Assembly: GCA_001689415.1 (NCBI GenBank)
Contig: LUJM01000088.1
Coordinates: 1 to 41,407, forward strand
Origin: Bacteroidales bacterium M2
Lineage (GTDB): Bacteria; Bacteroidota; Bacteroidia; Bacteroidales; Muribaculaceae
Direction of reading: 5' to 3'
Length of the DNA: 41,407 nucleotides
Both the position numbers and the translations under genes were made by a program. Each line of letters opens with the position of its first letter. The first letter of the stretch is position 1. Under the pieces are notes generated by a model that did not search any database, had not been told where the DNA came from, and saw only the letters and a list, made by a program, of their open reading frames with translations. This document shows positions 1 to 7,173 of the stretch, in pieces.

Positions 1-37
1 CAACCGTTTTCAACCTTCCTAAATAAATAGTTTTTTA

Positions 38-110
38 GGTAAAAGCGAAAGGTAAGAGGTAAAACAATTGTTGCGCAATGCCGTGTAACAATCGCTTTTA
101 CCTCTTATCT
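38..110. repeat. Overlapping inverted repeats upstream of the GH105 gene
   Basis: Two mutually exclusive stems are visible. GGTAAAAGCGA (38-48) is the exact complement of 92-102 (11 bp). Positions 50-64 pair with 96-110 over 15 bp with one G-T wobble, and an inner ATTGTT/AACAAT pair (67-72 with 87-92) extends that stem. No T-run follows and no clear TAnnTTTG box is present in 1-160. It could be the terminator of an upstream gene cut off by the window, or a leader structure for the GH105 gene. The function is not established. Confidence 0.5.
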
Positions 111-160
111 ACTATCATAAAAACCGCAAACCAAACAAAAAGCATCTACATCTCAGAATT

Positions 161-1522
161 ATGAGCAAATATTACCTGATTGGTTTCGCAGCCCTTGCCC
201 TTGTTTCATGCACAGCAAAGCAAGACAAAGTGGCCGAGGAAGAAATCAACGACTCTACTACCCCGTTGCACCTGCTGCAACCCGACTATACCACACCTTA
301 CGGCCAACTGACATCAGACTCAGTAAAAGCCGACATCGACCGAGTATTCGCCTATATCGACGCAGTAACCCCTGCCAAGATGACCGACGGCAAGGTTAAC
401 CCCGGTACATACCGCCTCACCAGCTACGAATGGGGTGTAATGTATGATGCCCTCCTTGATGCAGCTGCAATCACCGGCGACAAACGCTACGCCGACTATG
501 TAAGCGACCGTATCGGTTTCCTCGCAGCCGAGGCAGACAAGGCAACAGATGTTAGCGAAGACGGCCAGCTCCGCCAGGTCAAAGACCCCCGCACGCTCGA
601 TGATGCAGGTGCTATGGCCGGTGCATGGATGCGTGCAGCCATGGCCGATTCAAGCCTAAAAATCTCTCCCTACATCGAAAACTACTGGAAAATCGTAGAA
701 ACTACCCCCGTACACCTCGCCGACGGCACAATCGCCCGCAATCGTCCCCACTACAATGCTGTATGGCTCGACGATATGTTTATGGCCCTTCCCTCAATGG
801 CAGTACGCAGCCAGTATGCCAACGATCCCAAGCAGCTCGATGATGCCGCCAATATCGCTACCGGCTTCTTCAAACGCATGTGGATTCCTGAGAAGAACAT
901 CTTCCGTCACGGTTATGTAGAAGGTGCCGAGCACCAGCCTTCAATGGCATGGGGCCGTGCAAACGGCTGGGCTATCCTCACCATGAGCCAGCTTCTCGAC
1001 TTCCTGCCCGAAAGCCACCCCAAACGTGCAGAAATCCTCGACATGTTCCGCAAACATGCAGCCGGCCTTGCCGAGCTTCAGGGCATCGACGGTTTCTGGC
1101 ATCAGCTTCTCGACCGTCCCGAGACATACGAAGAAACATCTGCCACCGCAATTTTTGCTTACGCCCTCGCACACGGCATCAACCAGGGCTGGCTCGATGC
1201 CACAACCTATGGTCCTGTAGCACAGCTCGCATGGGAAGCAGTAGCAAGCAAAATCAACGATAAAGGCGAAGTTGAAGACGTATGCGTAGGTACCGGCATG
1301 GGCTTCGACCCCGCTTACTATGCATACCGCCCCGTAAGCGTAAAGGCAGCCCACGGCTATGGTCCTGCTATCTGGGCCGGCGCAGAGATGATCAAGCTTC
1401 TCAACAGCTACTATCCCTACGTGAACGACAGCGCCGTTCACTACTATAAAGTAGACCCCGAAGCCACAATGCCTCTCTTCAGCCTCGACGAGAACGGCAA
1501 GGCTATCGAAATCCGTCACTAA
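161..1522 (+). CDS. Glycoside hydrolase family 88/105 lipoprotein (unsaturated rhamnogalacturonyl hydrolase type)
   Basis: The family removes the unsaturated uronic acid that polysaccharide lyases leave at the non-reducing end of pectin- or ulvan-like oligosaccharides. The 453-residue protein has a lipoprotein signal peptide with a lipobox ending at Cys17, so it is probably anchored to a membrane and works in the periplasm or at the surface. The rest is the (alpha/alpha)6 barrel expected of GH88/GH105. Recognisable pieces are WLDDMFMA at residues 202-209, carrying the Asp pair expected in the active site, and MAWGRANGW at 262-270. Length is ordinary for a GH105 protein with a leader. It stops 2 nt before the DUF4861 gene, so the two are probably one transcript. 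The exact substrate cannot be read from sequence, and the rest of any polysaccharide-utilisation locus would lie left of the window. Confidence 0.85.
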   Translation: MSKYYLIGFAALALVSCTAKQDKVAEEEINDSTTPLHLLQPDYTTPYGQLTSDSVKADIDRVFAYIDAVTPAKMTDGKVNPGTYRLTSYEWGVMYDALLDAAAITGDKRYADYVSDRIGFLAAEADKATDVSEDGQLRQVKDPRTLDDAGAMAGAWMRAAMADSSLKISPYIENYWKIVETTPVHLADGTIARNRPHYNAVWLDDMFMALPSMAVRSQYANDPKQLDDAANIATGFFKRMWIPEKNIFRHGYVEGAEHQPSMAWGRANGWAILTMSQLLDFLPESHPKRAEILDMFRKHAAGLAELQGIDGFWHQLLDRPETYEETSATAIFAYALAHGINQGWLDATTYGPVAQLAWEAVASKINDKGEVEDVCVGTGMGFDPAYYAYRPVSVKAAHGYGPAIWAGAEMIKLLNSYYPYVNDSAVHYYKVDPEATMPLFSLDENGKAIEIRH

Positions 1523-1524
1523 TC

Positions 1525-2409
1525 ATGAGATCAATATTTGCTCTGCTTATAGCTACATGCTCGGTATATGCGTCGGCTCAAACCGATGCATATATCAAGC
1601 TGTACGACCACCACGGCAAGCATCCGCGTATCGTATCTATAACATATCCGGGCGATGCAAACACCCTCGATATGTATAATAGCATCTACGGTCACGGTGC
1701 AGTAATCGAGAATCCCTGGGTTGCATACCGCGTGTATATGGACAACCGCCAGAGCCTCGACCTGTATGTAAAGGCCAAACCGCAACTCGAGCTGGACGTA
1801 ACAGGCTTCTACACCACACCCGAACAGATGAAAGAGGGTTACGGCTGCGATGTGCTGTGGGCCGGTAAATCTATTGCCGCAGGTTCTTTCCGTGGTTATC
1901 AGAACGGCACACCCGTTACTATCGATACAGTAGCATCTCGCACTCAGACCGTTGTCGACAAACAAACTGTAGAAGTGATTGACAAGGACTGGATGTACAA
2001 CGGCCACCCCATACAGATGACCCAGCGCTACTCTATGAAGCCCGACAAACGCGACCTCTACGTTACTATCAAACTCGAAGGTAACAAACCCGGCGATGTA
2101 TTCTGCACAGGCATACAGAAACTCGAAAACGACAACCAGGGCTTTATCCAGCCCAACGGTGTTGCCGCTTCGTGGGGTAACAACATTCCCGACAAGAACC
2201 ACCCGGAACTTGTAGAAACTGTAGGTCTTGGCATCGTAGTAGCCCCCGAGAATATTGTATCGGTCAAAGAAGACGACCTCAACTACCTCGTTTTCGTGAA
2301 GCCCGATGCCAATGGCGAAATCAACTATCGCGTCATTGCATGTGGCGACCGCGAAACAAATGGTTTCAAATCGCCTAAAGACTGGTTCAAGTTTATCAAG
2401 AAACAGTGA
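1525..2409 (+). CDS. Secreted DUF4861-family protein
   Basis: The 294-residue product starts with a cleavable signal peptide (about residues 1-18, ending ASAQ). It then shows a beta-rich body typical of DUF4861 proteins, with segments such as YGHGAVIENPWVAYRVYMDN and GYGCDVLWAGKSIAAGSFRG. DUF4861 genes are known to sit beside GH88/GH105 and lyase genes in Bacteroidetes polysaccharide loci, and this one begins 2 nt after a GH105 gene, so a role in uronic-acid-containing glycan use is likely. No catalytic residues can be named with confidence; an enzyme or a glycan-binding protein are both possible. A perfect 21-bp hairpin terminator lies 10 nt past the stop. The 320-residue open frame on the opposite strand here is a shadow without a leader or family match. 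Confidence 0.75.
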   Translation: MRSIFALLIATCSVYASAQTDAYIKLYDHHGKHPRIVSITYPGDANTLDMYNSIYGHGAVIENPWVAYRVYMDNRQSLDLYVKAKPQLELDVTGFYTTPEQMKEGYGCDVLWAGKSIAAGSFRGYQNGTPVTIDTVASRTQTVVDKQTVEVIDKDWMYNGHPIQMTQRYSMKPDKRDLYVTIKLEGNKPGDVFCTGIQKLENDNQGFIQPNGVAASWGNNIPDKNHPELVETVGLGIVVAPENIVSVKEDDLNYLVFVKPDANGEINYRVIACGDRETNGFKSPKDWFKFIKKQ

Positions 2410-2419
2410 TACGACTCCA

Positions 2420-2464
2420 CCCAATAGAAAAAGGCATCCCGACGGGATGCCTTTTTCTATTGGG
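2420..2464. terminator. Perfect bidirectional terminator between DUF4861 gene and hisS
   Basis: Arms of 21 bp (2420-2440 and 2444-2464) pair perfectly around the 3-nt loop GAC. Each arm carries an A5/T5 run, so the hairpin has a U-tract in both directions. It sits between the convergent stops of the DUF4861 gene (2409) and hisS (2477), as expected of a shared intrinsic terminator. Confidence 0.9.
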
Positions 2465-2476
2465 CTAATGATTATA

Positions 2477-3835
2477 TTATCCGAGCATTTCAATCAACTG
2501 GTCGGGGCTGACAGTTGACTGTTCGCCGGTAGTCATATTCTTTACGGATATAGTTCCATTAGCCAATTCGCTCTCACCTATCATTGCAAAGAAAGGCACA
2601 GCAAGCGCATTGGCATAGCCGATTTGCTTTTTCATCTTCACATTGTCGGGATAAATCTCGGCAGAGATACCGGCGGCGCGTAGCTGCTTGATTATCTTCA
2701 TCGACGCCATAGCCTCTGCATCGCCAAAATTAGCAAATAGCACGCGTGTAGAGCGTCCTGTCTCATCGGGATAAAGGTTGAGCGCGTTGAGGACATCATA
2801 GATGCGGTCGGCACCGAAAGAAATACCAACACCCGACAGACCGGGCATACCGAACACGCCGGTAAGGTTGTCGTAGCGACCACCGCCCGAAATACTTCCC
2901 ATTTCGGTATCGAGAGCTTTAACCTCGATAATTGTGCCGGTATAGTAGTTCAGTCCGCGAGCAAGTGAAACATCGAGATCGAGGCGGGCCTCAAGGCCGA
3001 GTGCTTCCGTACCCTCGATAACAGTCTTCAACTCCTCTACACCAAGAGTACCAATCTGACTCGGAGCAAGCAAGGCAGCAAGTTTATCGAGACGCTCGAT
3101 TGTTGTACCGTCGATCTGAAGCAACGGACGCAGACAAGCTATGGCATCGGCATCGAGACCACGCTCGGCAAGCTCGGCCTCAACTTTTTCAAGACCGATT
3201 TTATCTATCTTGTCGATAGCGACTGTGATATCAATCAATTTATCCGGCTGACCGATCAACTCGGCAATACCTGCCAGTACTTTGCGGTTATTAAGCTTGA
3301 TAGCCACACGAACACGCAGACGACGGAAAACCTCATCGATAATCTGTAGCAACTCTATTTCATTGACCAGCGAATCAGAACCTACCACGTCGGCATCGCA
3401 CTGGTAAAACTCGCGGTAACGACCCTTCTGCGGACGGTCAGCTCGCCAAACAGGCTGAATCTGGAAGCGCTTGAAAGGCATTTGCAAATCCTCGCGATGC
3501 TGCACAACGAAACGAGCAAACGGAACAGTGAGGTCGTAGCGCAAGCCACGGTCACACAGTTTAGCAGCAAGAGGTGCCGGATCACCGGCAAGAGCCTCGG
3601 GAGTTACACCGCGCATGAAATCACCGGAATTAAGAATCTTGAAGAGCAGTTTGTCGCCCTCTTCGCCATATTTACCCATAAGAGTCGACAAGTTCTCCAT
3701 TGCCGGAGTCTCGATCTGGCGATAACCGAAAAGACCGAACACCTGTCGAATGGTATCAAATATATAATTACGACGCGACATCTCGATAGGAGAAAAATCG
3801 CGAGTACCCTTGGGGGTAGAAGGTTTCTGTGCCAT
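2477..3835 (-). CDS. hisS: Histidine--tRNA ligase
   Basis: This cytoplasmic class II aminoacyl-tRNA synthetase charges tRNA-His. The 452-residue protein opens with the class II start motif (PKGTRDFSP). It carries motif 2 around FKRFQIQPVWRAD, the histidine-specific loop ARGLNYYTGTIIEV in its second half, motif 3 near GGGRYDNL and GVGISFGADR, and a C-terminal anticodon-binding domain beginning near RVLFANFGD. Length fits bacterial HisRS. The ATG at 3835 follows a TAACTTTG box 22-30 nt upstream on the same strand, giving a short leader. It is transcribed divergently from kdsD and convergently with the DUF4861 gene. Nothing looks damaged. Confidence 0.97.
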   Translation of the reverse strand: MAQKPSTPKGTRDFSPIEMSRRNYIFDTIRQVFGLFGYRQIETPAMENLSTLMGKYGEEGDKLLFKILNSGDFMRGVTPEALAGDPAPLAAKLCDRGLRYDLTVPFARFVVQHREDLQMPFKRFQIQPVWRADRPQKGRYREFYQCDADVVGSDSLVNEIELLQIIDEVFRRLRVRVAIKLNNRKVLAGIAELIGQPDKLIDITVAIDKIDKIGLEKVEAELAERGLDADAIACLRPLLQIDGTTIERLDKLAALLAPSQIGTLGVEELKTVIEGTEALGLEARLDLDVSLARGLNYYTGTIIEVKALDTEMGSISGGGRYDNLTGVFGMPGLSGVGISFGADRIYDVLNALNLYPDETGRSTRVLFANFGDAEAMASMKIIKQLRAAGISAEIYPDNVKMKKQIGYANALAVPFFAMIGESELANGTISVKNMTTGEQSTVSPDQLIEMLG

Positions 3836-3857
3836 AATGTTATGTTTTTTCCTGACG

Positions 3858-3865
3858 CAAAGTTA
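3858..3865 (-). promoter_or_regulatory. Bacteroidetes -7 box for hisS
   Basis: Read on the minus strand this is TAACTTTG, a match to the TAnnTTTG consensus of the Bacteroidetes primary sigma factor. It puts a start site near 3851, about 16 nt before the hisS ATG. A convincing -33 TTTG partner is not seen at the usual 19-21 bp spacing. Confidence 0.6.
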
Positions 3866-3918
3866 ATCAAAAAATCCGACTTACGTCATAGAGTTTCACA
3901 TCCAAAATAAATGAAATA

Positions 3919-3950
3919 TTTGCACAGGCAGATATTTTCAGCTAATTTTG
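3919..3950 (+). promoter_or_regulatory. Bacteroidetes promoter for the kdsD run
   Basis: TTTG (3919-3922), a 20-bp spacer, and TAATTTTG (3943-3950) match both promoter elements at the right spacing. The predicted start site is near 3957. The final TTG of the box is in frame with kdsD and creates a false upstream start at 3948; the first usable codon downstream of the start site is ATG 3981. Confidence 0.8.
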
Positions 3951-3980
3951 TCAGGTCAAACAAAAAACGCAAAAGCATAC

Positions 3981-4589
3981 ATGGACGTCGAAGAGTCAAT
4001 GCGCGAAATACTTCAGGCCGAAAGTCAGGCCATATTGAATATCCCTGTGACAGAAGCCTATGAGGCTGCTGTTGCCGCTATTGTAGAGCGCGTACACCAC
4101 CGTGGAGGAAAACTCGTGACCGCAGGCATGGGCAAAGCCGGCCAGATTGCCATGAATATCGCCACTACATTTTCGTCGACAGGCACACCTGCTATAAACC
4201 TGCATCCCTCCGAGGCTCAACATGGCGATTTAGGAGTGGTTCAGCCAAACGATATAGTACTTCTGATTTCAAACAGCGGCAAGACTCGCGAAATCATAGA
4301 ACTTATCGACCTGTTGCGCGGCCTCTATGCCGATATACCACTGATTGTGATAACCGGCACCCCCGATAGCCCACTTGCCAAAGCTGCCGACATAGCACTA
4401 TTTACCGGCAACGCCCCCGAAGTGTGCCCACTCGGCCTTACCCCCACCACTTCGACCACAGTGATGACTGTGATTGGCGATGTGCTGGTGGTCAACACTA
4501 TGAAACGGATAGGCTTTACCGTAGGAGATTACGCCAAGCGTCATCATGGCGGCTATCTCGGCGTGGCAGCCCGTGCTAAAAATATATGA
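3981..4589 (+). CDS. kdsD: Arabinose-5-phosphate isomerase, SIS domain only (KdsD/KpsF type)
   Basis: The family converts ribulose-5-phosphate to arabinose-5-phosphate, the first step toward the lipopolysaccharide sugar Kdo. Counting from ATG 3981 the protein has 202 residues and is a single SIS domain: GMGKAG at 49-54, HPSEAQHGDLG at 75-85, and SNSGKTRE at 97-104. The two CBS domains that follow the SIS domain in the E. coli enzyme (about 325 residues) are absent; short CBS-less isomerases are known in Bacteroidetes. The frame is open back to a TTG at 3948, but that TTG is part of the -7 box, so ATG 3981 is chosen. The TGA stop overlaps the ATG of the PfkB-like gene (ATGA), implying translational coupling. 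A general sugar-phosphate isomerase role remains possible. Confidence 0.85.
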   Translation: MDVEESMREILQAESQAILNIPVTEAYEAAVAAIVERVHHRGGKLVTAGMGKAGQIAMNIATTFSSTGTPAINLHPSEAQHGDLGVVQPNDIVLLISNSGKTREIIELIDLLRGLYADIPLIVITGTPDSPLAKAADIALFTGNAPEVCPLGLTPTTSTTVMTVIGDVLVVNTMKRIGFTVGDYAKRHHGGYLGVAARAKNI

Positions 4590-5506
4590 AAAAAATAATC
4601 TGTATCGGCGAATGCTCGCTGAATATCGTCCTGGGCCACAACGGCCAACCTCTTGGCACAATGCCCGGCGGTAGAATCGCCAATGCCGCAGCCTTTCTCG
4701 CTCGCGACAAGTTCAACGTCGTCATGGCATCAGAGGCTTCGGCCGACAATGTTGGCGATATCATTGTAGACTACCTGTCATCGGCAGGCGTCGATACAAA
4801 GTCTGTAGACCGCTTCACTGAAGGTCGCACAGCCCTCAATGTTTTCATTACTCCTGAGGCGGGTAGCGAAAATGCCTTGCCGTCGTTGATACGCTATGAG
4901 GGCTACCCCGAGGAAGCATTTGATATCATATGGCCGCGCATCGACCCGGGCGACATCGTGTTGTACGGAGGATATTATGCCATCGACAAACGCATGCACC
5001 AGCGCATGTCGAAGCTGCTCGAACATGCAGCCGAACGTGAGGCTGTAATGATTTATCTGCCCGGATTTCTGCCTCAGCAAGAGCCACGAATCACTCGTGT
5101 GATGCCACAGATTCTCGAAAATCTCGAAATGGCTCATATCGTGGTAACTCGCAATAAAGACCTCGAACTCATTTTCGGTGTCAAACATCCGCAGACATGC
5201 TATAACGACCATATCGATTTCTATTGTCGCTCGTTGATAAACATCGACAACATCTGCGACTCCATTACATATTATTCCGGCAAAGAGATGACCACCGCAC
5301 ATATAACCGCAGCACTGAGCAATACCCTGCTTTGGAATGCCGGGGTAGTTGCAGGTACAGCCGGATACATAGCCTCGCAGTCGATATCGCCACAAGCATT
5401 CGAATCGCCCGACGAGCAACTCCGCAGCGAAATCCTCAAAGCTGCCGTAGCCTGCGCAGGCCAAGCCGCACGAGAATTAACCGAACAGTGGCAAAAAATT
5501 TCATAA
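4586..5506 (+). CDS. PfkB/ribokinase-fold protein lacking the catalytic Asp
   Basis: This 306-residue protein has the ribokinase fold start (IICIGECSLNIVLG) and the N-terminal PfkB signature region (MPGGRIANAAAFLAR, about residues 27-41). The C-terminal signature, normally DTxGAGDxF, reads NTLLWNAGVVAG here, so the Gly-Ala-Gly anion hole and the base Asp are gone. Family knowledge says this Asp activates the sugar hydroxyl, so ordinary kinase activity is doubtful. It overlaps kdsD by 4 nt (ATGA) and precedes ribH by 26 nt. I infer a non-catalytic sugar-binding or regulatory partner of the CBS-less isomerase, or a kinase with altered chemistry. The frame is intact, with codon use like its neighbours, so it is not a decaying pseudogene by appearance. 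Confidence 0.75.
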   Translation: MKKIICIGECSLNIVLGHNGQPLGTMPGGRIANAAAFLARDKFNVVMASEASADNVGDIIVDYLSSAGVDTKSVDRFTEGRTALNVFITPEAGSENALPSLIRYEGYPEEAFDIIWPRIDPGDIVLYGGYYAIDKRMHQRMSKLLEHAAEREAVMIYLPGFLPQQEPRITRVMPQILENLEMAHIVVTRNKDLELIFGVKHPQTCYNDHIDFYCRSLINIDNICDSITYYSGKEMTTAHITAALSNTLLWNAGVVAGTAGYIASQSISPQAFESPDEQLRSEILKAAVACAGQAARELTEQWQKIS

Positions 5507-5532
5507 CCTGACCATTAAATCAAGATATAACT

Positions 5533-6018
5533 ATGTCAACACCTAATAACGCACCTATTACAGTACCCGACATGCCTCGCGATATGCGCGTAGGCATTGT
5601 CCGCACACTCTGGAACAGCCATATTACCGAAGCCCTTCTCGAGGGAGCTTGCTGCAGGCTTAATTCGGCAGGCATCAGCAACGACATGATTGATGTATTC
5701 GAAGTTCCAGGCGCTGTCGAACTCACTTTTGCAGCAGCCAAACTCGTTGACACCGGCAACTATGACGCTATAATCATCCTCGGCTGCGTGATTCGTGGCG
5801 GTACACCGCACTTCGACTATGTATGCCAGAGCGTTACACAAGGTAACGCATACCTCAACAGTGAATGTGACATACCCATTATTTTCGGTGTGCTCACAGT
5901 AGATACCGAGCAAGATGCCCTCGACCGCGCAGGTGGCAAGCTTGGCAATAAAGGCTCGGAAGCAGCCGAGGCTGCGCTGCTGATGTACGACTTCGTCGAC
6001 AATGTAAACAATCTGTAG
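5533..6018 (+). CDS. ribH: 6,7-dimethyl-8-ribityllumazine synthase
   Basis: RibH joins 5-amino-6-ribitylaminouracil with dihydroxybutanone phosphate in the last but one step of riboflavin synthesis, and usually forms a cytoplasmic 60-mer or pentamer. The 161-residue length is normal. Signatures are TLWNSHIT (25-32, the substrate-binding loop), FEVPGAVEL (56-64), GCVIRGGTPHFDYV (84-97) with the catalytic His93, and IIFGVLT (116-122). The residue after IRG is Gly where Glu or Ala is common, which should be tolerated. Other riboflavin genes are not nearby. It is probably carried on the kdsD transcript because no promoter box is seen in the 26-nt gap. A 12-bp inverted repeat begins 8 nt after its stop. 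Confidence 0.95.
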   Translation: MSTPNNAPITVPDMPRDMRVGIVRTLWNSHITEALLEGACCRLNSAGISNDMIDVFEVPGAVELTFAAAKLVDTGNYDAIIILGCVIRGGTPHFDYVCQSVTQGNAYLNSECDIPIIFGVLTVDTEQDALDRAGGKLGNKGSEAAEAALLMYDFVDNVNNL

Positions 6019-6025
6019 TAAATGA

Positions 6026-6081
6026 GCGTTTTAGTAAGACAACATAAGTTTCTCGATCTGAACTTGTTTTTACTAAAACGC
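6026..6081. repeat. 12-bp inverted repeat after ribH
   Basis: GCGTTTTAGTAA (6026-6037) and its exact complement (6070-6081) enclose 32 nt. The loop can fold further through AAGTT/AACTT. No T-run follows, so it is not a classical terminator. It lies between the ribH stop and the ATG of a 37-codon membrane-protein ORF, and covers most of the alternative upstream start region of that ORF (ATG 6022). A role in mRNA processing or translation control is possible. Confidence 0.6.
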
Positions 6082-6087
6082 CCTGTC

Positions 6088-6201
6088 ATGACCAAATATA
6101 ACGACAAAGAATCTTCCGGACTTTGGGTTTGGATTGTAATTGGCATCATCATTGCGACAATAGCAATCTCAACACTTTACTACATCGGCCGGTTAGATTA
6201 A
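6088..6201 (+). CDS. Small single-pass membrane protein (37 residues)
   Basis: A short open frame encodes a polar start (MTKYNDKESSG) followed by one hydrophobic helix (WVWIVIGIIIATIAISTLYY, residues 13-32) and a charged tail ending GRLD. That is the layout of small bacterial inner-membrane proteins. The frame stays open upstream to ATG 6022, which would give 59 residues, but those codons fall in the inverted repeat and encode a less convincing sequence, so ATG 6088 is preferred. I do not recognise a family. It sits between ribH and a lipoprotein gene on the same strand. Chance is a real alternative for an ORF this short; the clean transmembrane segment is the only support. Confidence 0.45.
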   Translation: MTKYNDKESSGLWVWIVIGIIIATIAISTLYYIGRLD

Positions 6202-6257
6202 CCTACCTATTGTAGCCCGAAATACGCCGATAGATTCTTAAAAACTAAAACCAACAG

Positions 6258-6277
6258 TTCGCCTCTACCAAGGCGAA
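6258..6277. other. Short hairpin in the leader of the 6290 lipoprotein gene
   Basis: TTCGCCT (6258-6264) and AGGCGAA (6271-6277) form a 7-bp stem with a 6-nt loop, ending 12 nt before the ATG at 6290. It may influence translation of the lipoprotein gene. There is no T-run. The rest of 6202-6289 shows no gene and no TAnnTTTG box. Confidence 0.4.
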
Positions 6278-6289
6278 ACCAAATCAAAC

Positions 6290-6733
6290 ATGAAAACAGC
6301 GCTTTACGTAGTATTCGTATTTATCGCCCTGTATGCATTGATATCGTCGTGCACGCCACAAAAGACCGATGATATCTGCGCCATCGATACCGCAGAAGAA
6401 GCATTTGCCGACGGGCGCTATGCAAAAGCCCAAAAGATAGCCGACAGCATCATGATCGGCAGTAGCTTCAGCACCATGAATGCTACCCAGCTGTGCCGCC
6501 TCTCGCTGCTGTATACAAGGCTCGGAGACCGCTCCACCGAAGATGATGCAAACACAGCCATGGCAACTCGTGCCCTCGAAGCCGCGTTTGCCCTCGACAG
6601 TGATTCTACGGCAAGCTTTCTAAACAATGTACCTGTCGACGACCGTGCAAGGATAGTGATTATCAACGCACTCACAAATGCACGTTCGGATGGCGATTCT
6701 ATTATCTTAGAACCTGACTCAATAGTATACTAA
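6290..6733 (+). CDS. Small hypothetical lipoprotein
   Basis: The 147-residue product begins with a hydrophobic leader (residues 1-20) ending in the lipobox-like ISSC, so Cys21 is the likely lipidated residue. The mature part is alpha-helical, with a stretch (AEEAFADGRYAKAQKIADSI) that resembles one tetratricopeptide-type helix pair. No catalytic motif is visible, and I do not recognise the family. The TAA stop overlaps the ATG of the YciH gene by one base (TAATG), so the two are translationally coupled, although a lipoprotein and a translation factor have no obvious shared task. A role in envelope maintenance is only a guess. Confidence 0.75.
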   Translation: MKTALYVVFVFIALYALISSCTPQKTDDICAIDTAEEAFADGRYAKAQKIADSIMIGSSFSTMNATQLCRLSLLYTRLGDRSTEDDANTAMATRALEAAFALDSDSTASFLNNVPVDDRARIVIINALTNARSDGDSIILEPDSIVY

Positions 6734-7080
6734 TGGCAAGCGAAGACTGGCGAAGCAAATTGGGTGCCCTTATGGGCTCTTTGCCACAAGACACTGAACC
6801 CGAGGCCGAAGAAACAAATGATGTCTCCACCGACAATCCCATAGAGACCTCCCGGCTCGATATTATCTTTGAGAAAAAAGGCCGTGGTGGTAAAACCGCC
6901 ACAATAATATCAGGCTTTACAATTGACGACGAAACAATCGCCGCCCTTGCTTCGGAAATGAAACAGAAACTCGGCACCGGCGGATCGGCACGCGGCGGCG
7001 AAATACTCATTCAGGGCGACAGGCGCAACGACGTGCTCAAATTCCTCACCGCAAAAGGTATTAAAGCGCGTATAATATGA
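6733..7080 (+). CDS. yciH: YciH/SUI1-family translation initiation factor homologue
   Basis: The 115-residue protein has an acidic, probably disordered first 45 residues followed by a SUI1 domain. RGGKTATIISGF (about residues 51-62) is the basic loop that contacts the decoding site in eIF1-like proteins, and GTGGSARGGEILIQGD (about 81-96) is the second signature, followed by the closing helix and strand (KFLTAKGIKARII). In bacteria this family can influence start-codon fidelity on the small ribosomal subunit, but it is not essential and its job in Bacteroidetes is not settled. It overlaps the lipoprotein stop (TAATG) and is followed by a strong hairpin terminator, so it ends this transcription unit. 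Confidence 0.9.
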   Translation: MASEDWRSKLGALMGSLPQDTEPEAEETNDVSTDNPIETSRLDIIFEKKGRGGKTATIISGFTIDDETIAALASEMKQKLGTGGSARGGEILIQGDRRNDVLKFLTAKGIKARII

Positions 7081-7115
7081 CATATTAACACTTATCGATA
7101 ATAATACCGTTAAGA

Positions 7116-7155
7116 CAGACGCCACCGCAAACAAGCGGCGGCGTCTGTGCGTTTA
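7116..7155 (+). terminator. Intrinsic terminator after yciH
   Basis: CAGACGCCACCGC (7116-7128) and GCGGCGGCGTCTG (7135-7147) form a 13-bp GC-rich stem with a single A/C mismatch and loop AAACAA, followed by TGCGTTTAT. It separates yciH from the chloride-transporter gene. Confidence 0.8.
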
Positions 7156-7173
7156 TAAATAAACGTTTCAACC

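Noticed and set aside
1531..2493. Minus-strand frame of 320 codons across the DUF4861 gene
   Set aside because: It runs through the bidirectional terminator, has no family resemblance, and mirrors the codon pattern of the real gene.
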